A stretch of DNA of 64,000 nucleotides from Selaginella tamariscina (GCA_003024785.1 PUQB01000485.1:62001-126000); one strand, 5' to 3'. Shown: positions 35,930-49,213, counted from the stretch's first letter. Notes: generated by a model not told the origin, from the sequence alone. Made by a program: numbers and translations.

Positions 35930-36470
35930 GTTCGAGAAATGCTGTGGTTACGTCCATGTGCTCCACCTCCATATCCTCCTAAGCAGCTAAATTGAGCAGC
36001 AGTCGGATAGAGGTGAGCTTCACCACTGGTGAAAAAGTCTCGTAAAAATCCACACCTTCGACCTGAGAAATCCGCAAGCTACAAATCGGACTTTGTGTCG
36101 AGTGCTGCCATCCGGAGTCGTCTTCACTCGCAGGAGGAACTTGGTTTTGATTACCTTCCGCCCTGGTGGGAGCTTCACTAAGTCCCACGTCTGGTTCGCC
36201 ATCAACGCATCGTATTCCACCTGACGAGCTGCTTCCCCACTTGGATGCGTCTGGACCAGCTAAGGCTTCCTCCAAGGTCTGAGGCACCAAAGCATCTCTG
36301 CCTTGGCTGAAGAGTAGCATGAACGTTGACCCTTCCTGTTCTGCACCTGCCTCCTCGCTGGAAGCAAAGTAAAACGACTCACCAGCCTGAGGGAGCTTGA
36401 GGAGCCGATGCTGCTCTTTCTCTCACTGCCTTAGCCTCTGCTCTCGACTCACGCTTGGCACAGCATGATC
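35930..36470 (-). pseudogene. Copia RT N-terminal fragment (inverted)
   Basis: The minus strand encodes MLLFSQGRDALVPQTLEEALAG, NQTWDLVKLPPGRKVIKTKF and FYETFSPVVKLTSIRLLLNLA, stopping at the AFLNGD region. There it jumps into gag through the shared bases TCACC (35925-35929). Frame breaks are near 36075 and 36225. Confidence 0.88.
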
Positions 36471-36590
36471 ATAGCTTGGCAACAGCAAGATCATAGCTTA
36501 GCACAAACTCGCTGGTGCTCTTCAGGGATACTCAGATGCAGATTGGGTTTGGCGAAGTGGATCAGCCCAGAAGGCTATGATCTTGCGCCA

Positions 36591-37110
36591 GACATAGTCC
36601 AATTTAGAGATAAATTTACTAAGACTTAAGGAATAAACTAATTAAGGATCTAGTTTAAGGATAAATTTATTAAGTCAAAAAATAATTGGGTTAAGGTCCA
36701 AATTAGGAATAAACTCACTAAGTTAAGTGTCTAACTTAAGAATAAACTAAGGGTCCAACTTAAGAATAAACTCACCAGATTAACAAATTAAGGAATAATT
36801 AAGTTACTAGTTCAACTTAGGAATAAACTCATTAAAATTAACAATAATACTTGGGTTAAAAGTCATAAAATGCATAACTGAGTTTAAAGTTAAAGGATAA
36901 CTTTTGAATTAAGAGTTTAACTTAGTTTAGGAATAAATTCACCAGTAACTAGGAATAAAATTAAACATTAATTACAATAGTCATTCAATAATTAAGATTA
37001 GGCATGTGTAAATTAGGAGCTTTAAGATAAATGCATTGTGTTAAGGATAACAACTATTCAATTTAGAGATAAACTCACTATATTAAGAATAACAACTAGG
37101 TAAACAATAA
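36591..37110. repeat. Degenerate satellite-like tract (right flank of copia composite)
   Basis: Units of about 45 bp approximating AATAATTGGGTTAAGGGTCCAACTTAGGAATAAACTCACTA, the same word set and orientation as 21.8-22.5 kb. The copia composite therefore sits inside one repeat tract. Confidence 0.6.
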
Positions 37111-38339
37111 ATTATTAGCACATAATGAACATGTGTACTAGTTTTAAATACTTCTAATTAAAAAAAAAAAAAAACCCATTCGAGACTCTATGTTTCACAC
37201 ATACTAATCTAGATTACACACACACCACATATATATCATTCTTTATTTAAGATATTTTAAATTTCTATATAAACAAAGCTCAAGTTTGAATAAAATCTAG
37301 AGATATAACTACAACTTGGATTTATAATCCCTATTAGCTTAAACATAGTATATTTCTTATGTATTTTAATTTACCATTGTTTGAATAGAGTTTAAAACTT
37401 AAATAAAGTCTAATCATTTAATTAAAATACATTTATAAGATATATCACATTATCTTAAATACAATATATTATATTATATCAAATAGACAATAAAATCTTT
37501 TATTTATTTATATTATTAGTATATTCTAACTTTTCTATTATTATTATTATTTAATAATGAAATAAAACTTAACTATAGGATATTATTAAGATATTTATTT
37601 TATTTTATTATCTTTCCTTAAATAGAATTTATACATTAAGAAATATTATATATTATCATTTTCTTAATTAAATTAAATTAAAAAAATAGAAAACCATCTT
37701 AAACACAATATATTATCAAATATATTTTAAGTTTAAGAATGAGAGTATATACTTAAAATATATTACTTAATCATAATATATTATTAAGATATTCTAGCTT
37801 TTTTACTATACCACAATACTCAAGATATATGGATTTTAACTCCTTCCATAAATTAAATTGTGAAACAAAAACAAAACTCCATGTTTTGTGTGTAATTATA
37901 TATGTGTGTGTTGTGTCATACTTGAAAATTAAACTAGTATTAACATATTAATTATTATTTATTAAATATATTTATACACATAAGATCAAACATGCATGTA
38001 TATTTATATGAAAGTTCTAAATAATGTAGTATAACATAAATCAAATTAGCATCTATTAGTATATATTAAAAATGTACATATTCTTTTACTCTTTGTTTAT
38101 TTAACTTCTTTGGATTTTAAAAATTAATAATTTATCATCCAACCGATGAAACTAAAAAAAAAAGTTACAGATTAAGTTTAACTTGAATTTTAGAAAATTA
38201 TAGAACCAAATAGAAATGCTTTTGTTTACTTTATGTTTGACATGTATTCAACGTCCAACTTCGTCAACTTCATATTTCGATATAAATGTTTCAATTTCCA
38301 CTTGTTAACATATTTAATACATTGTTATTTTTCCTTGGC
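37111..38339. other. AT-rich spacer
   Basis: I see no gene. There is a poly-A run at about 37159-37174 and many short A/T words. Confidence 0.6.
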
Positions 38340-38900
38340 AATAATGTGTAGAATAGGATATCACAAGGCCCATCTCATAAGACTTAGTTTGTAAGCCAGA
38401 ACAAACTAACATGCCTTGTCTGTGGAAGTAAATGGTAAAGTAACCTGGACAACCATAAGGTAAAATAACTTGGCATACAACTTAGAAGCTGACTTCCAAG
38501 TGCTACGTTCTAAGTCCATAACCACACCCATTTATGAAGTAGGTGTACTCTGAAGAGTTATAAATCTCAGGACCAACTCTCCACGCAGAATTCAGACATT
38601 AGCCGAAAGTGATAGAGTACTTCAAGAATTTAGAACTAACTAAACCCTAAAATACACTACACTTTAGGTAGTCCTACTGACCGTAGAGAATAGGCTCCGA
38701 TACCAATTGTCATAACCTTTCCTCTCCCCTTATGCCAACTAGGCAAAGGGCCAATTGGTGTTCATGAGAGGGCCCCTAATCATGATGACCCAGGTCCGCT
38801 TGGGTCTTTTTTACCCACATATCCCACAATCTTTACCAAGGTAGTCAACTCACCAAGTTAAAACTATGACATTGGCTTATCTAATTTTTTTGAAAGGAAC
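38340..38900 (-). repeat. LTR-retroelement leader fragment with primer-binding site
   Basis: On the minus strand, ATTGGTATCGGAGCC (PBS complement at 38694-38705) follows a stretch ending GTTATGACA, as an LTR end would. The sequence after the PBS (TAGTTAGTTCTAAATTCTTGAAG; GAATTCTGCGTGGAGAGTTGGTCCTGAGA) also occurs at about 55,110-55,200, next to a long LTR. It is GC-richer than its surroundings. Confidence 0.65.
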
Positions 38901-41900
38901 CGCATCTTCAAAACTGGCTTCCATGTTCAAAGTAACCTAACATTTTGGAATCCTAATTTTATTTTTTATTTTTTATTGTTTAATTTAATTTAGGTTAGGG
39001 CTATTATTTATTTAAATTTTATTTTATAATTAACAAAGGTTAAAGTTAAAATAAAATATAAAAACATGCAATTAAAGCATAGGCCCTTCTGATATCATTA
39101 TCGTTTAAATTAAGTTTAAAATTGAAATACTATATTAAACATAAAGATATTCTAATTGTATGATTAAATTGAACTCAATCTAGGATATACTATATTAACG
39201 ATTTTCAAGTCCTCCAAAGGATAATCCAATAAATTTTCACACATACTTATTTTATAATTTTTTATTATCAATATATTTTTATTTCATATAATAATTATAT
39301 AATTTTTAATACATAAGATTTAAAACATACATGTATATGTGAGCTTAATTTAATTCTATTTTAATATATACACACAAATTTAATACATACATAACATATT
39401 TTAATGTACATCATGTATTAAATATAACATACCACCTGCATGTATTAAATAATTTAATAATAATTATAATTATATATGATGTACATATATATTAATAATA
39501 AATTAATTTAAATTGGAAGTTGCGTATATCAATGATTTAGATGTTTTTAAGTGTTAGTGTATATAATTTTATTTAAAATATTAAAGAATATGGTATACTT
39601 ATTTTGGCATAGGTAAGTACACTAGTTTAAGGTTTTGAGGTACATATAATGTATAATATGCAAAGCAAACATGATTAATTATTTGTTTAACGTTTACATA
39701 GATTGGTCATTTAAAGAGAGGAAAACGTATAAGTTGATAACATTATTATATAAATATATATCATGAAAGACTCATTTATAAATTAAATTAGAATTGACTA
39801 AACAATTTGTTAAAAAGCCCATTCAAATTTAATCATGAATTAAATAAATGTATTTTTAAAAAAGAAAATGTTTTTAATATTTTAACAATTCATTATTGTA
39901 TTTATGCTTATAAGTAATGTATCTGTTATGCATAATAAAACATGTTAATGTATTTCTGAGAAGTAAATTATAAAAGTGTTTGTGTTTCTATTTAATATTT
40001 ATTTATTTTATTATAATAGTACAATGAATTTACAATATATTTAAATGTATTAAAATTCATGTATAAACAATGTATTTACACATGTTTAGTTATAATTTTT
40101 TTTTTAATTTTATATATAGTAAATTTAATATAACTTTTAGAAACATGTTTGTATTAATACTATAATTTATGTGAAGGGGAAAGGAAAAGAATTTTATGGT
40201 TTTAATTATTTTTAGTTTTTTATTCTTTTAAAGTTTTATATATGATAATTTGTTTCTTTTATTTTCACTTTATCCTAAGATTTAATGAGCATTTTAGAAT
40301 ATGTATTTACATGTTAGTGCATATATATAATATTTTGATATATAATATAATTGAAAAGTCATTATGATTATACATCACATTAATGGGTTTTAGTATTGCA
40401 TTTAATATAAAAAATGTGTATATTTAAATATATATAGGTATGCATACATAATACATATTTGTATATAAAGATATAACAATAGGTATGTGAAAAGGTTGAG
40501 TAATGATAAGTATGTAAAAAGATTTTCCATATTTAATAATAAAAAAAGTCACAATTTATATAATAGGTTGGTTGAATTAATAAATTTAAATATAAAAGAA
40601 AATCCCATACAATGTCATGGAATAATATTTATATATGATAAAATTGTATGCTACATTTTGTATGTTTTAAGACATGATGTATATTACTCAGAATTTTATA
40701 CTTAAATCAACTATATATCACACATATAACCATAAAATATATGTAATGAATGAAAATAAATTATTGAAACATTTTTAAAAGATTTGCAAAGTATTTAATA
40801 AGATTAAAACATTAGATATATCTATGATGGTTTAATTAAAAGTTAAAATTTGCATACTGTTAATTATATATATATTATGTTTTATGTACGTACCCATGTA
40901 CTTAAAATTAATAAATTTATTGAAAGCAGCTCGTTTTAAACTTCAATCTGTAATCATTTTTGAGTTACAAGATTATGTGACAGTGAAATAACCGTACTAA
41001 ATTATATTACATAAGAATAGAGTTAATAATCATCATTATTATTAATTTAATAATTTAATTTTAAACTTAAGATCTATAATCATTTTTGAATTACAAAATT
41101 ATTATGACAGTGACAATGATTATGATCATTGATTTTATTCTTATGTAATTACACTTTGTAATTACATGAGAACAGAGGTAATGTCACCATCACTATTAAT
41201 TTAATAATTTAATTTAAGAACTTCCTTTTTAATTAGTAATATTAAAGTGTGACTGGTTTTTATTATGGCTAGTTTCACTCTTAAAACACATATAATCATT
41301 ATATATGTAATAACAATATTAAATTAATGATAAACTTATGAAAATTAGTTAGGTTAAAGAATTCATTTGAATAAAATTATATATAAATAATTTCTTTAAA
41401 AAAATTCTTTTATATCATAAAAATAACATGCAATTTAATTAAACTACCTCAAAATTTTAAACTATGTTCATATTATGTTTTTTATATACATTACATTATA
41501 GTATACATGTTATATGTTATTGCAATAAAAACATTTTATGTTTACAAATATATATCTCTTTTACAAAATAAAGTTTTTATATTGTATTTTAAGTAAAATA
41601 AATATAAATTCATCATAATTATAAATTGAAGTGAATTGATTAGTTACTGAAATTGTATACATTATAATTTTATTTATAAATTATATTAGTATGTCATTCT
41701 TTTCCATTTTTTCTTATTAAATTTGGTTCTTTGTTTATTCTTTCTTATTTTATATATATATATATATTATTTATTTAAAAATGTTTTATACCCTTTGTTT
41801 TCACAAAATAAAATGCAATAAAAGGAAATAATATAAATAAAGTAATAATAATACGAAAAGAATGAATAAGAGAACAAATATTCAAAACTATCAGAATTAT

Positions 41901-43445
41901 GAAAAATAATAAATAATTTAAAAAAACACAATTAACAAAAAAATAAATGGGAATTAAAAAGTAAAATGTAAACCTTAGATTATAAATTAAATACATAATT
42001 AAATAATAATTAAAATCCATTCCATATCAACTTAAAGCTTTACTACCCATTTTTTACTAAATTAAATAATAAAATAAAAATTTAATTTACAAATTTAAAA
42101 AGTTTATAAACACATTTTTTGTTATTGATTTAGAAAAGATTATATTTGTTAGTGCTAATAAGTTAGATAATTTTATCATAATTTTGCATAAATTATCTCT
42201 GTCATGTCTTAAATTATATATAATAAATTTGAATTATTAGTATTATTTTAAAACGTGAATCACTTACATTTTATTCACATATAGATTTATTTAGATTCAT
42301 TTAATCTTTTTATCATTTTATAAAAAAAATCAAGAGCTTAATCTTTAATACGAAAAGCAAATGCATCGTCAATTATTTATAAGATATAAACCAATGTATA
42401 TTCTGAATTAATTTATAATTATTTATTTCATAGAATATTTTTTTTGATTTAAAATGCTTAAAATTTGTTATTACATATTAAACGATTATTAACTTATCAC
42501 GACTAAAAGACAAATAATAACTTAGAAATTAATTTATTTTTAATATATTGATAACAAAGTGTATTCATCATTGTGATATAATTAAGTTTAATAAATAATG
42601 TGGATGAATGTTTCATTTTATTGTTTTTTAGAAGTATTAAATCACACATTTTATTCAGCAGCTTTAAAATTCATTATAATATATCTTAAAATATGATAAG
42701 CAATAAGATATATTAGTAATATCATATATTTAAGATAAACGATTGTAACATCTTAAGATTATGTCACGGCTTAGATGGAGTAAATTACTTCATTATATTG
42801 CTTTATATATACATGACATTGTGTGTGTGTGTCTATATATATATATATAATATGTTCAATAAAATATAATAGTAAAAGTATAAGTTTTTAAAATTTACTA
42901 ATGTTATTCAATACATATCAAATTGCCTTATACTAGAAAAAAATATATTGCATTTCATATGTTATTTAAATAAAATGTAAGTTGCATCATAGTAAACTAT
43001 TAAATAACATCTTAAAATTATCTCCACCCTTTTAAACTATTCATTACATGTGTCTTAAAATAGAATTAAATTAAATTCCATTGTTAGAAACTTTAATACG
43101 AACATATGTGTCCTTTAATAATATTATTGTGCATAATCGTAAAAATATCATTTTAATTATAATATACATATACATATATTTACAAATATATATATATAAT
43201 ATATATTTTATTTATTTATTTGAAACTACGTGTATAAATTGTTTTTGCTTTCTATAATAAAAATCCATAGTCAATAATATTATAAAACCCTAAATAAATC
43301 GTTTTAGGGTTTCAAGGTTTTCGATCGAGTAATCCATTCGATCGATCGCGAGGGAGCCAGAGAGAGAGAAGCTGAATTTGATACGGCGAATTTCAAGTAA
43401 CCGTTATTCTTCCAAGTTAGCTTAGTTTTTGGTGATCATATAACA
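38901..43445. other. AT-rich spacer and 5' flank of the sorting nexin gene
   Basis: No gene recognised. A loose tandem duplication lies at about 40936-41215 (listed separately). A (TG)n(TA)n microsatellite lies near 42820-42850. The last 150 bp (43290-43445) are GC-richer with an AACCCTA-type word and CGATCGATCG, as expected for a promoter or 5' leader. Confidence 0.6.
40936..41215. repeat. Imperfect tandem repeat, period about 126-155 bp
   Basis: AATCATTTTTGAGTTACAAGATTATGTGACAGTGA near 40950 recurs in altered form near 41075. ATTAATTTAATAATTTAATTT recurs near 41038 and 41193. Borders are approximate. Confidence 0.6.
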
Positions 43446-43661
43446 ATGATGGAGCAAATTTCTTCATTAGACGATGATGAATGGTAACTGTAGCACTGGA
43501 TGTCCCGCAATTGAGTTCGCATCCTCTTGGAGAAGAATCAGACGACAGGTATATATTTTATATATAAAATGTGGGCATTACTGCATTTTACTTGTTTCCT
43601 TGTTATTTATTTAAACTATATAGAATATGAAATATATATATATATATAATATATATAATAA

Positions 43662-43710
<49 letters not shown>

Positions 43711-45329
43711 ATATATAATGCTAATCTATACATTTGTGATATGTTTTATATGCATTGCTCCATATATTATTGTATAGTTTCATTTATAGATGGTGTACTC
43801 ATACGTTTGAATATAATCCACACACACACACGTATGTTTGAGGCTGCAGGATCTCAACACGTAATGCATATACATGTAGTCGTCTGTAGGCTATAGGACT
43901 TTATATGGGATATGTCTTGATTATAATTTATTTTATAATGATAATATAGCTATACGAATAGAATAGTACACCTATATATAAGAGTGCACTACATATGGAT
44001 ATACTACATTTATGATATATACAGTCATATGTAATTATATACACATATTATTGATACAAGTATACTATAGATCAATTAACTATGTATTACATGTAAAGAA
44101 CAAAACAGACGTACTGTCTCTCTCTCTCTCTCTGTCACACACACACACACACACCCCTCTTATACTTACATGTTAAGTCTATATATACATGCGGTTAATT
44201 ATGCTACTTATCTGATTAGGACCTTTCTCGAAAATCCCATGATAAAGCAACAGAAGTCCAAGAGCTTTGGAGGAAATTCTTCACAACGAAACAGCAGCTC
44301 AACTAGGAGCTTTCGGAGTCCATCTGGCCGTCCAGAGCTTTTGATCGAACCGCCCTCATATGCCGACGTTGTTTTACCCCCTATAATGGGAAAAGCTTGG
44401 ACAACTCACGAGATTCTTCACGTAAACCTTCGGATAATTTCTTGAAGATTAGTGTTTCGGATCCCCAGAGAGCCCAGGAAAGCACTACATCTTTCTGTTC
44501 TTTCCACAGGAGGTACATATACGGTCCGTGTGTGTGTGCATGCGTGAGTTTGTGTATATATGTATCTGGTGAAGTACATATGGTTGAGCAGGCAACTATA
44601 TGTCTAGGAAATGTTATGGATATGTGCCTGTATATTATATTGTCGCAGATAAATTGTACATTGATATATAAATATGTAAGCTCACACAAAGCACACGTTT
44701 GTGAGTGTGGTAGCATATTAATCCAGAGTCTCCTTTATATGTTTGTACATTCATTACAAAATATATACGATACAGATATTGGTGTATTTGTTCATGTAGA
44801 CATACGCATTGTATATATACATGTAATGTATTCTACATACATGCGTGTATATACACGTATTGTGGGCATACATTCAAAGTGATGCATGAGTGTCATTAGC
44901 CATTTGTATATGTATACGTGATACATATTTATATCTGTCAATGTGTACGAATCACATATCCGTGAGTTTGCAAACATACTGTATTCATGCAGAATTATAA
45001 GTGCTCTCTCTCTCTCTCGGGTAAAAGGCATACATACACCAGTGTATGTGTGTGTAGTGGTGTATATTTCTAAGATGTTTATGTGTGTTTCAGCTGGCAG
45101 TTAGTGACATATCTTATAACAAGCGACACAAACATTCCAGAGTATGAAGGTACCAACTTCAGTGTGCGAAGAAGGTTTCGTGAAGTAGTTGCGTTGGCAG
45201 ACAAGCTTGGGGAGGTATACAAGGGCTATTTCGTCCCTGTCAGACCTGACAAATCCTTAACCATGACTCAGGGCCATGACTTCCTCACAGAACGTTGTGA
45301 AGGTCTCCAAAAATATTCTCCAGGTACAC

Positions 45330-45369
<40 letters not shown>

Positions 45370-47364
45370 AGTATAGATTTGCCATAAATACAGAAACATG
45401 TACATAAGCACACAGATATATGCTTGTGGTTTTATTAGGTCGTGTACTCTTTTGCATGCACTTATGTACAAGATTACACACATGCAGATCGAGGAATTGT
45501 TTTTAAGGTCTTACGTATAGTGTTTCTGCACGCGCGACGCATATGTGTATGATGAACGTGTTTATTTGACTCATTTTTCTTTGCTCAGGCTGGCAAACCA
45601 TCCCGATTTGAAGAAGAGTCCGGATTGATCCCTTTTTGAAATCTTCCGAAATGACTCATTTGAAGATTCAGCTTCTATGGTTTTTGATGTCTCAGAGAAG
45701 CCACAGGTCTGTAATCACAAAACACCATGTGAATTTATAGATACATTTGCAACAGGCATACACATGCACCTTGAGCATGTGTATGTGCATATATAATCTG
45801 TCACACACACACCCGCACGCACTTGTATACCAGCGTGTTATTAGGTGGCTGGGAATGGCTCTCCAGAGACAGTTAAAGGAAACAGGGACATATTAAGAGC
45901 TTAAAGAGTTCAAACAGTATGTAGCAAATGACTGGGTGGAAGTAAGCCTTTGGTCGTTGAAGAAGATAAATACTTCCTTGAGGAAAAGGAGAAATACAAG
46001 ATTTGAGCGTGAGCTCTTACGTTCTTCAGAACAGGTACATATACATGTGGCATGTGTTTACATATTCATTGATACATTCTATAACGTCCGTCTGTATTTC
46101 ATGAGCACTCTACATACATACATACATACATCAATACTCCATATATATAGCATACACACAAATTTTAATTCTGCTTGCTTATCTTGTTTCTCTTACACAC
46201 ACACACGACGCACGCACGCACACATACTAATTATGTTAATTATCTACAGGCTGAGTTCCTAATGAAGGCTCAGAAGAAATGGAAGCTGTAATGAAGGACT
46301 TGGGATTTCACTAAGTAAACTTGGGCAGTTTGATAATGATGAGCCGGCAATCCTTGTTGGGAATGCTGCTGCCAGAGCCAGCAGGTACTACCACGAGGCC
46401 ATGAGACAAGGCGTGAAGCACTTGGTACGTACATATACACATACATACATACTCATATACATATACACAAGCCCTCTATGTACATTTCCATCCTTATGCT
46501 GTTCATATAGGTTACACGAGGTATATACTTACATGTACATGTGTGTATGTGTATAGACATATATTATGTGTTATGACATACTTCCACACACACACGCACG
46601 CACGCAATACACTCATGTACTTACATATGACGTATGTTTTTGTAGAATACGTTTCACGAGTACCTCGCTCTGATGCAAGCAATACACTTTGCATTTGGGG
46701 AAAGATCAAAAGCGCTACTCAGAGTTCAAACACTTAAGGCAGAGATTGTTTCACTAAAAGCCGCTATGAAAAGATCACTGCTGCTTCATTAAGAGTTTTG
46801 GAGGTAACAGCACACAAGTGTACAAATTATGTATATATATGTAGTGTTTTATTTGTAGGTGATAAACGTAAAGTGGAGGAGCTTAAGGCTGCTGTTTCTA
46901 ACTCAGAAGCCGCTTGTGATTTGGCTATGGCAGAGTACGACTGCATCAAGGTGTGTGTGTGGATCTTGTGTGTATATGTATATATGTATATTTGAATGTA
47001 GTTCTAAAGCTAAATTATATTATTAGCCGTTATAAATTTCACATTATACTTGTATTCTTTAAACAGGAAAGAACAGGGAAGAGATTAAGAGATACGAGGC
47101 AAAGCGGGAGACAGATTTTTTGGAGATGTTTAAAGCTTTGTTCACACGCAGGTAAGTTTACTTTCTGATATTAAATAATATTTAAATTTAAAGTGGATTA
47201 TAGTTATTATATTATAATAACATATTTACATAAATATTGTCCCCTCTCTCTCACACACACACACTTGATTATACATGCGTATATAGGTGGCCTATGCAGA
47301 ACGAATCGGAAAAGCGTGGAGTGAAGTTGTTGAAGGGTCTAACTGTGGGGGAGTTCGTGTCTAG
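43446..47364 (+). CDS. Sorting nexin SNX1/SNX2-type, PX-BAR retromer subunit (10 exons)
   Basis: SNX1/2 proteins bind endosomal phosphoinositides through the PX domain and tubulate membrane through a BAR dimer, acting with retromer in vacuolar-receptor recycling. Exons: 43446-43548, 44220-44512, 45094-45323, 45589-45706, 45845-46034, 46250-46424, 46646-46803, 46859-46950, 47067-47151, 47287-47364. Exon 2 has a disordered Ser-rich part with PPSYADVV and the pre-PX ISVSDPQRAQE. Exon 3 is the PX core (YLITSDTNIPEYEG; FSVRRRFREVVALADKLGE; VPVRPDKS), whose Arg cluster binds lipid. Exons 4-10 encode the helical BAR part (NDWVE; ERELLRSSEQ; GDKRKVEELKAAV; VAYAERIGKAW). TAG at 47362-47364. Single-base breaks affect exons 1, 2, 4, 5, 6, 7 and 9. 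Phase across introns otherwise holds. Class is firm; SNX1 versus SNX2 is not resolved. Confidence 0.9.
43640..43718. repeat. (TA)n and (GATA)n microsatellite in SNX intron 1
   Basis: TA repeats interrupted by AATAATAATTA, then ATAGATATAGATATAGATA units. Confidence 0.9.
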
Positions 47365-47805
47365 CTCCTTGTGATGTAAGTTTTACAGTTGTATATATAC
47401 ACAATCTTTTGTTTCACTCTGTTATCATTAATCTTATCCCTTAAGTATTAAACTTAAATTCATATATATAAAATGATTAGAATATTTTATATGGATATAC
47501 TAAAGAATATGCTGATCTGGATGCCCTAATGAGTTAAGCAACATAACATGTAAACATATGTACGTACGTAGGTGTATGTAGATGGATGTGTGTATGTATT
47601 TCTATTCATTTTTATATATGCTTTGTACACACACACACACACTAACAGATAAAACTCTTACTTATGTTAAGACCTTCAAAAATATTCAAGATCAGATCAA
47701 ATCATTTATTTTTAAAGTATGTCATGGTGGTTAAAATCAAACATAAATCCTTTTCACAAAGATAATTTAGGTAATATTATTAGGTTAATGTATATTATTT
47801 TAAAA
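47365..47805. other. Spacer downstream of the sorting nexin gene
   Basis: AT-rich, with a (CA)n tract near 47628-47642 and GTACGTAC near 47561. No gene seen. Confidence 0.5.
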
Positions 47806-47880
47806 GGTTAATGTAGGTATAATATTACTTAAAAGGGTTAATGTAGGTATAATATTACTTAAAAGGGTTAATGTAGGTTA
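47806..47880. repeat. 30-bp tandem repeat, 2.5 units
   Basis: The unit GGTTAATGTAGGTATAATATTACTTAAAAG occurs at 47806-47835 and 47836-47865, with a partial third from 47866. It lies 70-150 bp upstream of the protease start at 47953. Confidence 0.92.
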
Positions 47881-47952
47881 TTTAAAAAGGTTAACGGTTA
47901 AAAAGGTTAAAGTTTCACATATAAAACCCTAGAGCAAGAAAGAGCCCTACAC

Positions 47953-48829
47953 ATGAGTTCTGGGCAAACTGGCGTTGTTTCTTGGCAGGCCTGCTGTTGG
48001 TGGCAAACCCAAGCACTGATAGTCATCCCAAATCTGCAACAGTCGCAAGTATCCCATCCATTTCTCAGCAGAAGGTCGAGGCGGGTCAAGGAAGGTTGCA
48101 TATTGCTTGGTGGTAGACAATGAAGAATCATTATATGGCCTTCGGAAAGGACGCAACAAAGGCTACCAGACCATCCGTATCAAAGCACCCCAGCAACCTT
48201 TAAAGGTGTGTGTGTGTGTGAGAGAGAGAGAGAGATTTAACTTTGTTCTGGCCTGTAGATAACCGTCTTATACTGGAGCTGGTGCAAATGCAGCTGGGTG
48301 GGAATGTCTTAAATCTGACTGGAGCTGGTAACCATGGAACGCCAGGTATACTCTTTTTATGTGTGTGTGCGTGTCCTGACTATGTGTTTGTCCTGGTAGC
48401 TACTTTGGATATGGGGACGTCATACACTTACCTGCCTCCGAAGATACACACCTGGATACGAGCGTACGTGGAACGCACTCTAAATATGAAGGCGGCCTAC
48501 GACACATACCGACCTGTACTGCTTTCCTTTGGATGCTCTGGACGCATCACAACCGGACTCTGTACAGTCTTCTCCCACGACAGCAGCATTTTTTGGTGTT
48601 GGGAGGAGGGGCGAAGATGGAAATCAATCCCGGAAAGTACTTTGTTATCTCTGAAGAGCAGAACAAGGCGTGCTTAGGGGTTAGGGATGGAGCCGAGGTC
48701 CGTATTGGGGGCCGGTTTCAGAATCTGCTTCATATTGTCTATGACGATGTTGAGAATACGCTCTCTTTCACTGGTCACGTCTGTGTAAATCATAGAGTAT
48801 TTCACTGGTCACTTCTGTATATGGAATAA
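47953..48829 (+). CDS. A1-family (nepenthesin-like) aspartic protease, C-terminal half, frame-broken
   Basis: A pepsin-fold endopeptidase family, usually secreted or vacuolar. Exons appear at about 47953-48205, 48259-48344 and 48400-48829. Visible in order: LELVQMQLGGNVLNL (the strand before the second active site), LDMGTSYTYLPPKIHTWIRAYVERTL (second catalytic Asp motif, D-M-G-T in place of the usual D-S/T-G-T), GGGAKMEINPGKYFVISEE, CLGVRDGAEV and IGGRFQNLLHIVYDDVENTLSF (the C-terminal signature near I-G-x-x-Q-x-N). The first catalytic motif and the N-terminal lobe are not seen. Exon 1 only weakly resembles the mid-region (VAYCLVVDNEES). The frame breaks near 48530. It is either a truncated gene or pseudogene, or its 5' exons lie unseen in the short gap after SNX. 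Confidence 0.7.
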
Positions 48830-49213
48830 GAATGTTACGAGCTTTATACTTTTGTGCGTGCGTGCGTGCGTGCGTGTGTGTCTGGGTGTGAGGAGAGAGA
48901 GGAAAGGGAGGGAGACAGAGACAGACAGATGCATTGACACGTTATATATGCATGCATGTGTGCACTTGCATCGATTTTTTGCTCGTAGTCATTTCTATAG
49001 TAGTTTAAATTCCGGTTGCAACATTTAAATTTTTTAAATAATGTACACGTCATGGTGCCAACGTGGGAGCAACTAACTGCTTTTCAGCCGGCATGAAAGC
49101 TCCTTCCCTCCTTCCTTTCATTATTCTTTTATTTTCTTTCTGAAGTTTTTCTATAATTTTTCTTAATAGAATATATATATATATCTTAGTTTTTAAATTT
49201 TTAATTAGCAGCC
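48830..49213. other. Spacer between protease and EFHC genes
   Basis: It holds (TGCG)n and (GA)n tracts at about 48853-48930, then AT-rich leader sequence. No gene seen. Confidence 0.5.

Larger units (their letters stand above)
33702..36590 (-). mobile_element. Inverted, scrambled copia copy
   Basis: Read on the minus strand from 36.47 kb, segments of the same copia element come in the order RT; gag end, protease and integrase; leader and gag; RT end. They are joined at short shared words. No LTR lies between them. It begins directly after the + copia LTR and PBS, and ends at about 36.5 kb in a patchwork of short duplicated pieces, including a + strand RNase H fragment (about 36521-36566). 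Confidence 0.88.

Noticed and set aside
40487-40705. 72-codon frame
   Set aside because: Lys/Ile/Asn/Tyr-rich product expected by chance from A/T-rich DNA.
47907-48159. 70-75 codon minus-strand frames
   Set aside because: They overlap the + strand A1 protease exon, whose downstream exons have clear family motifs. The minus products match nothing I recognise.
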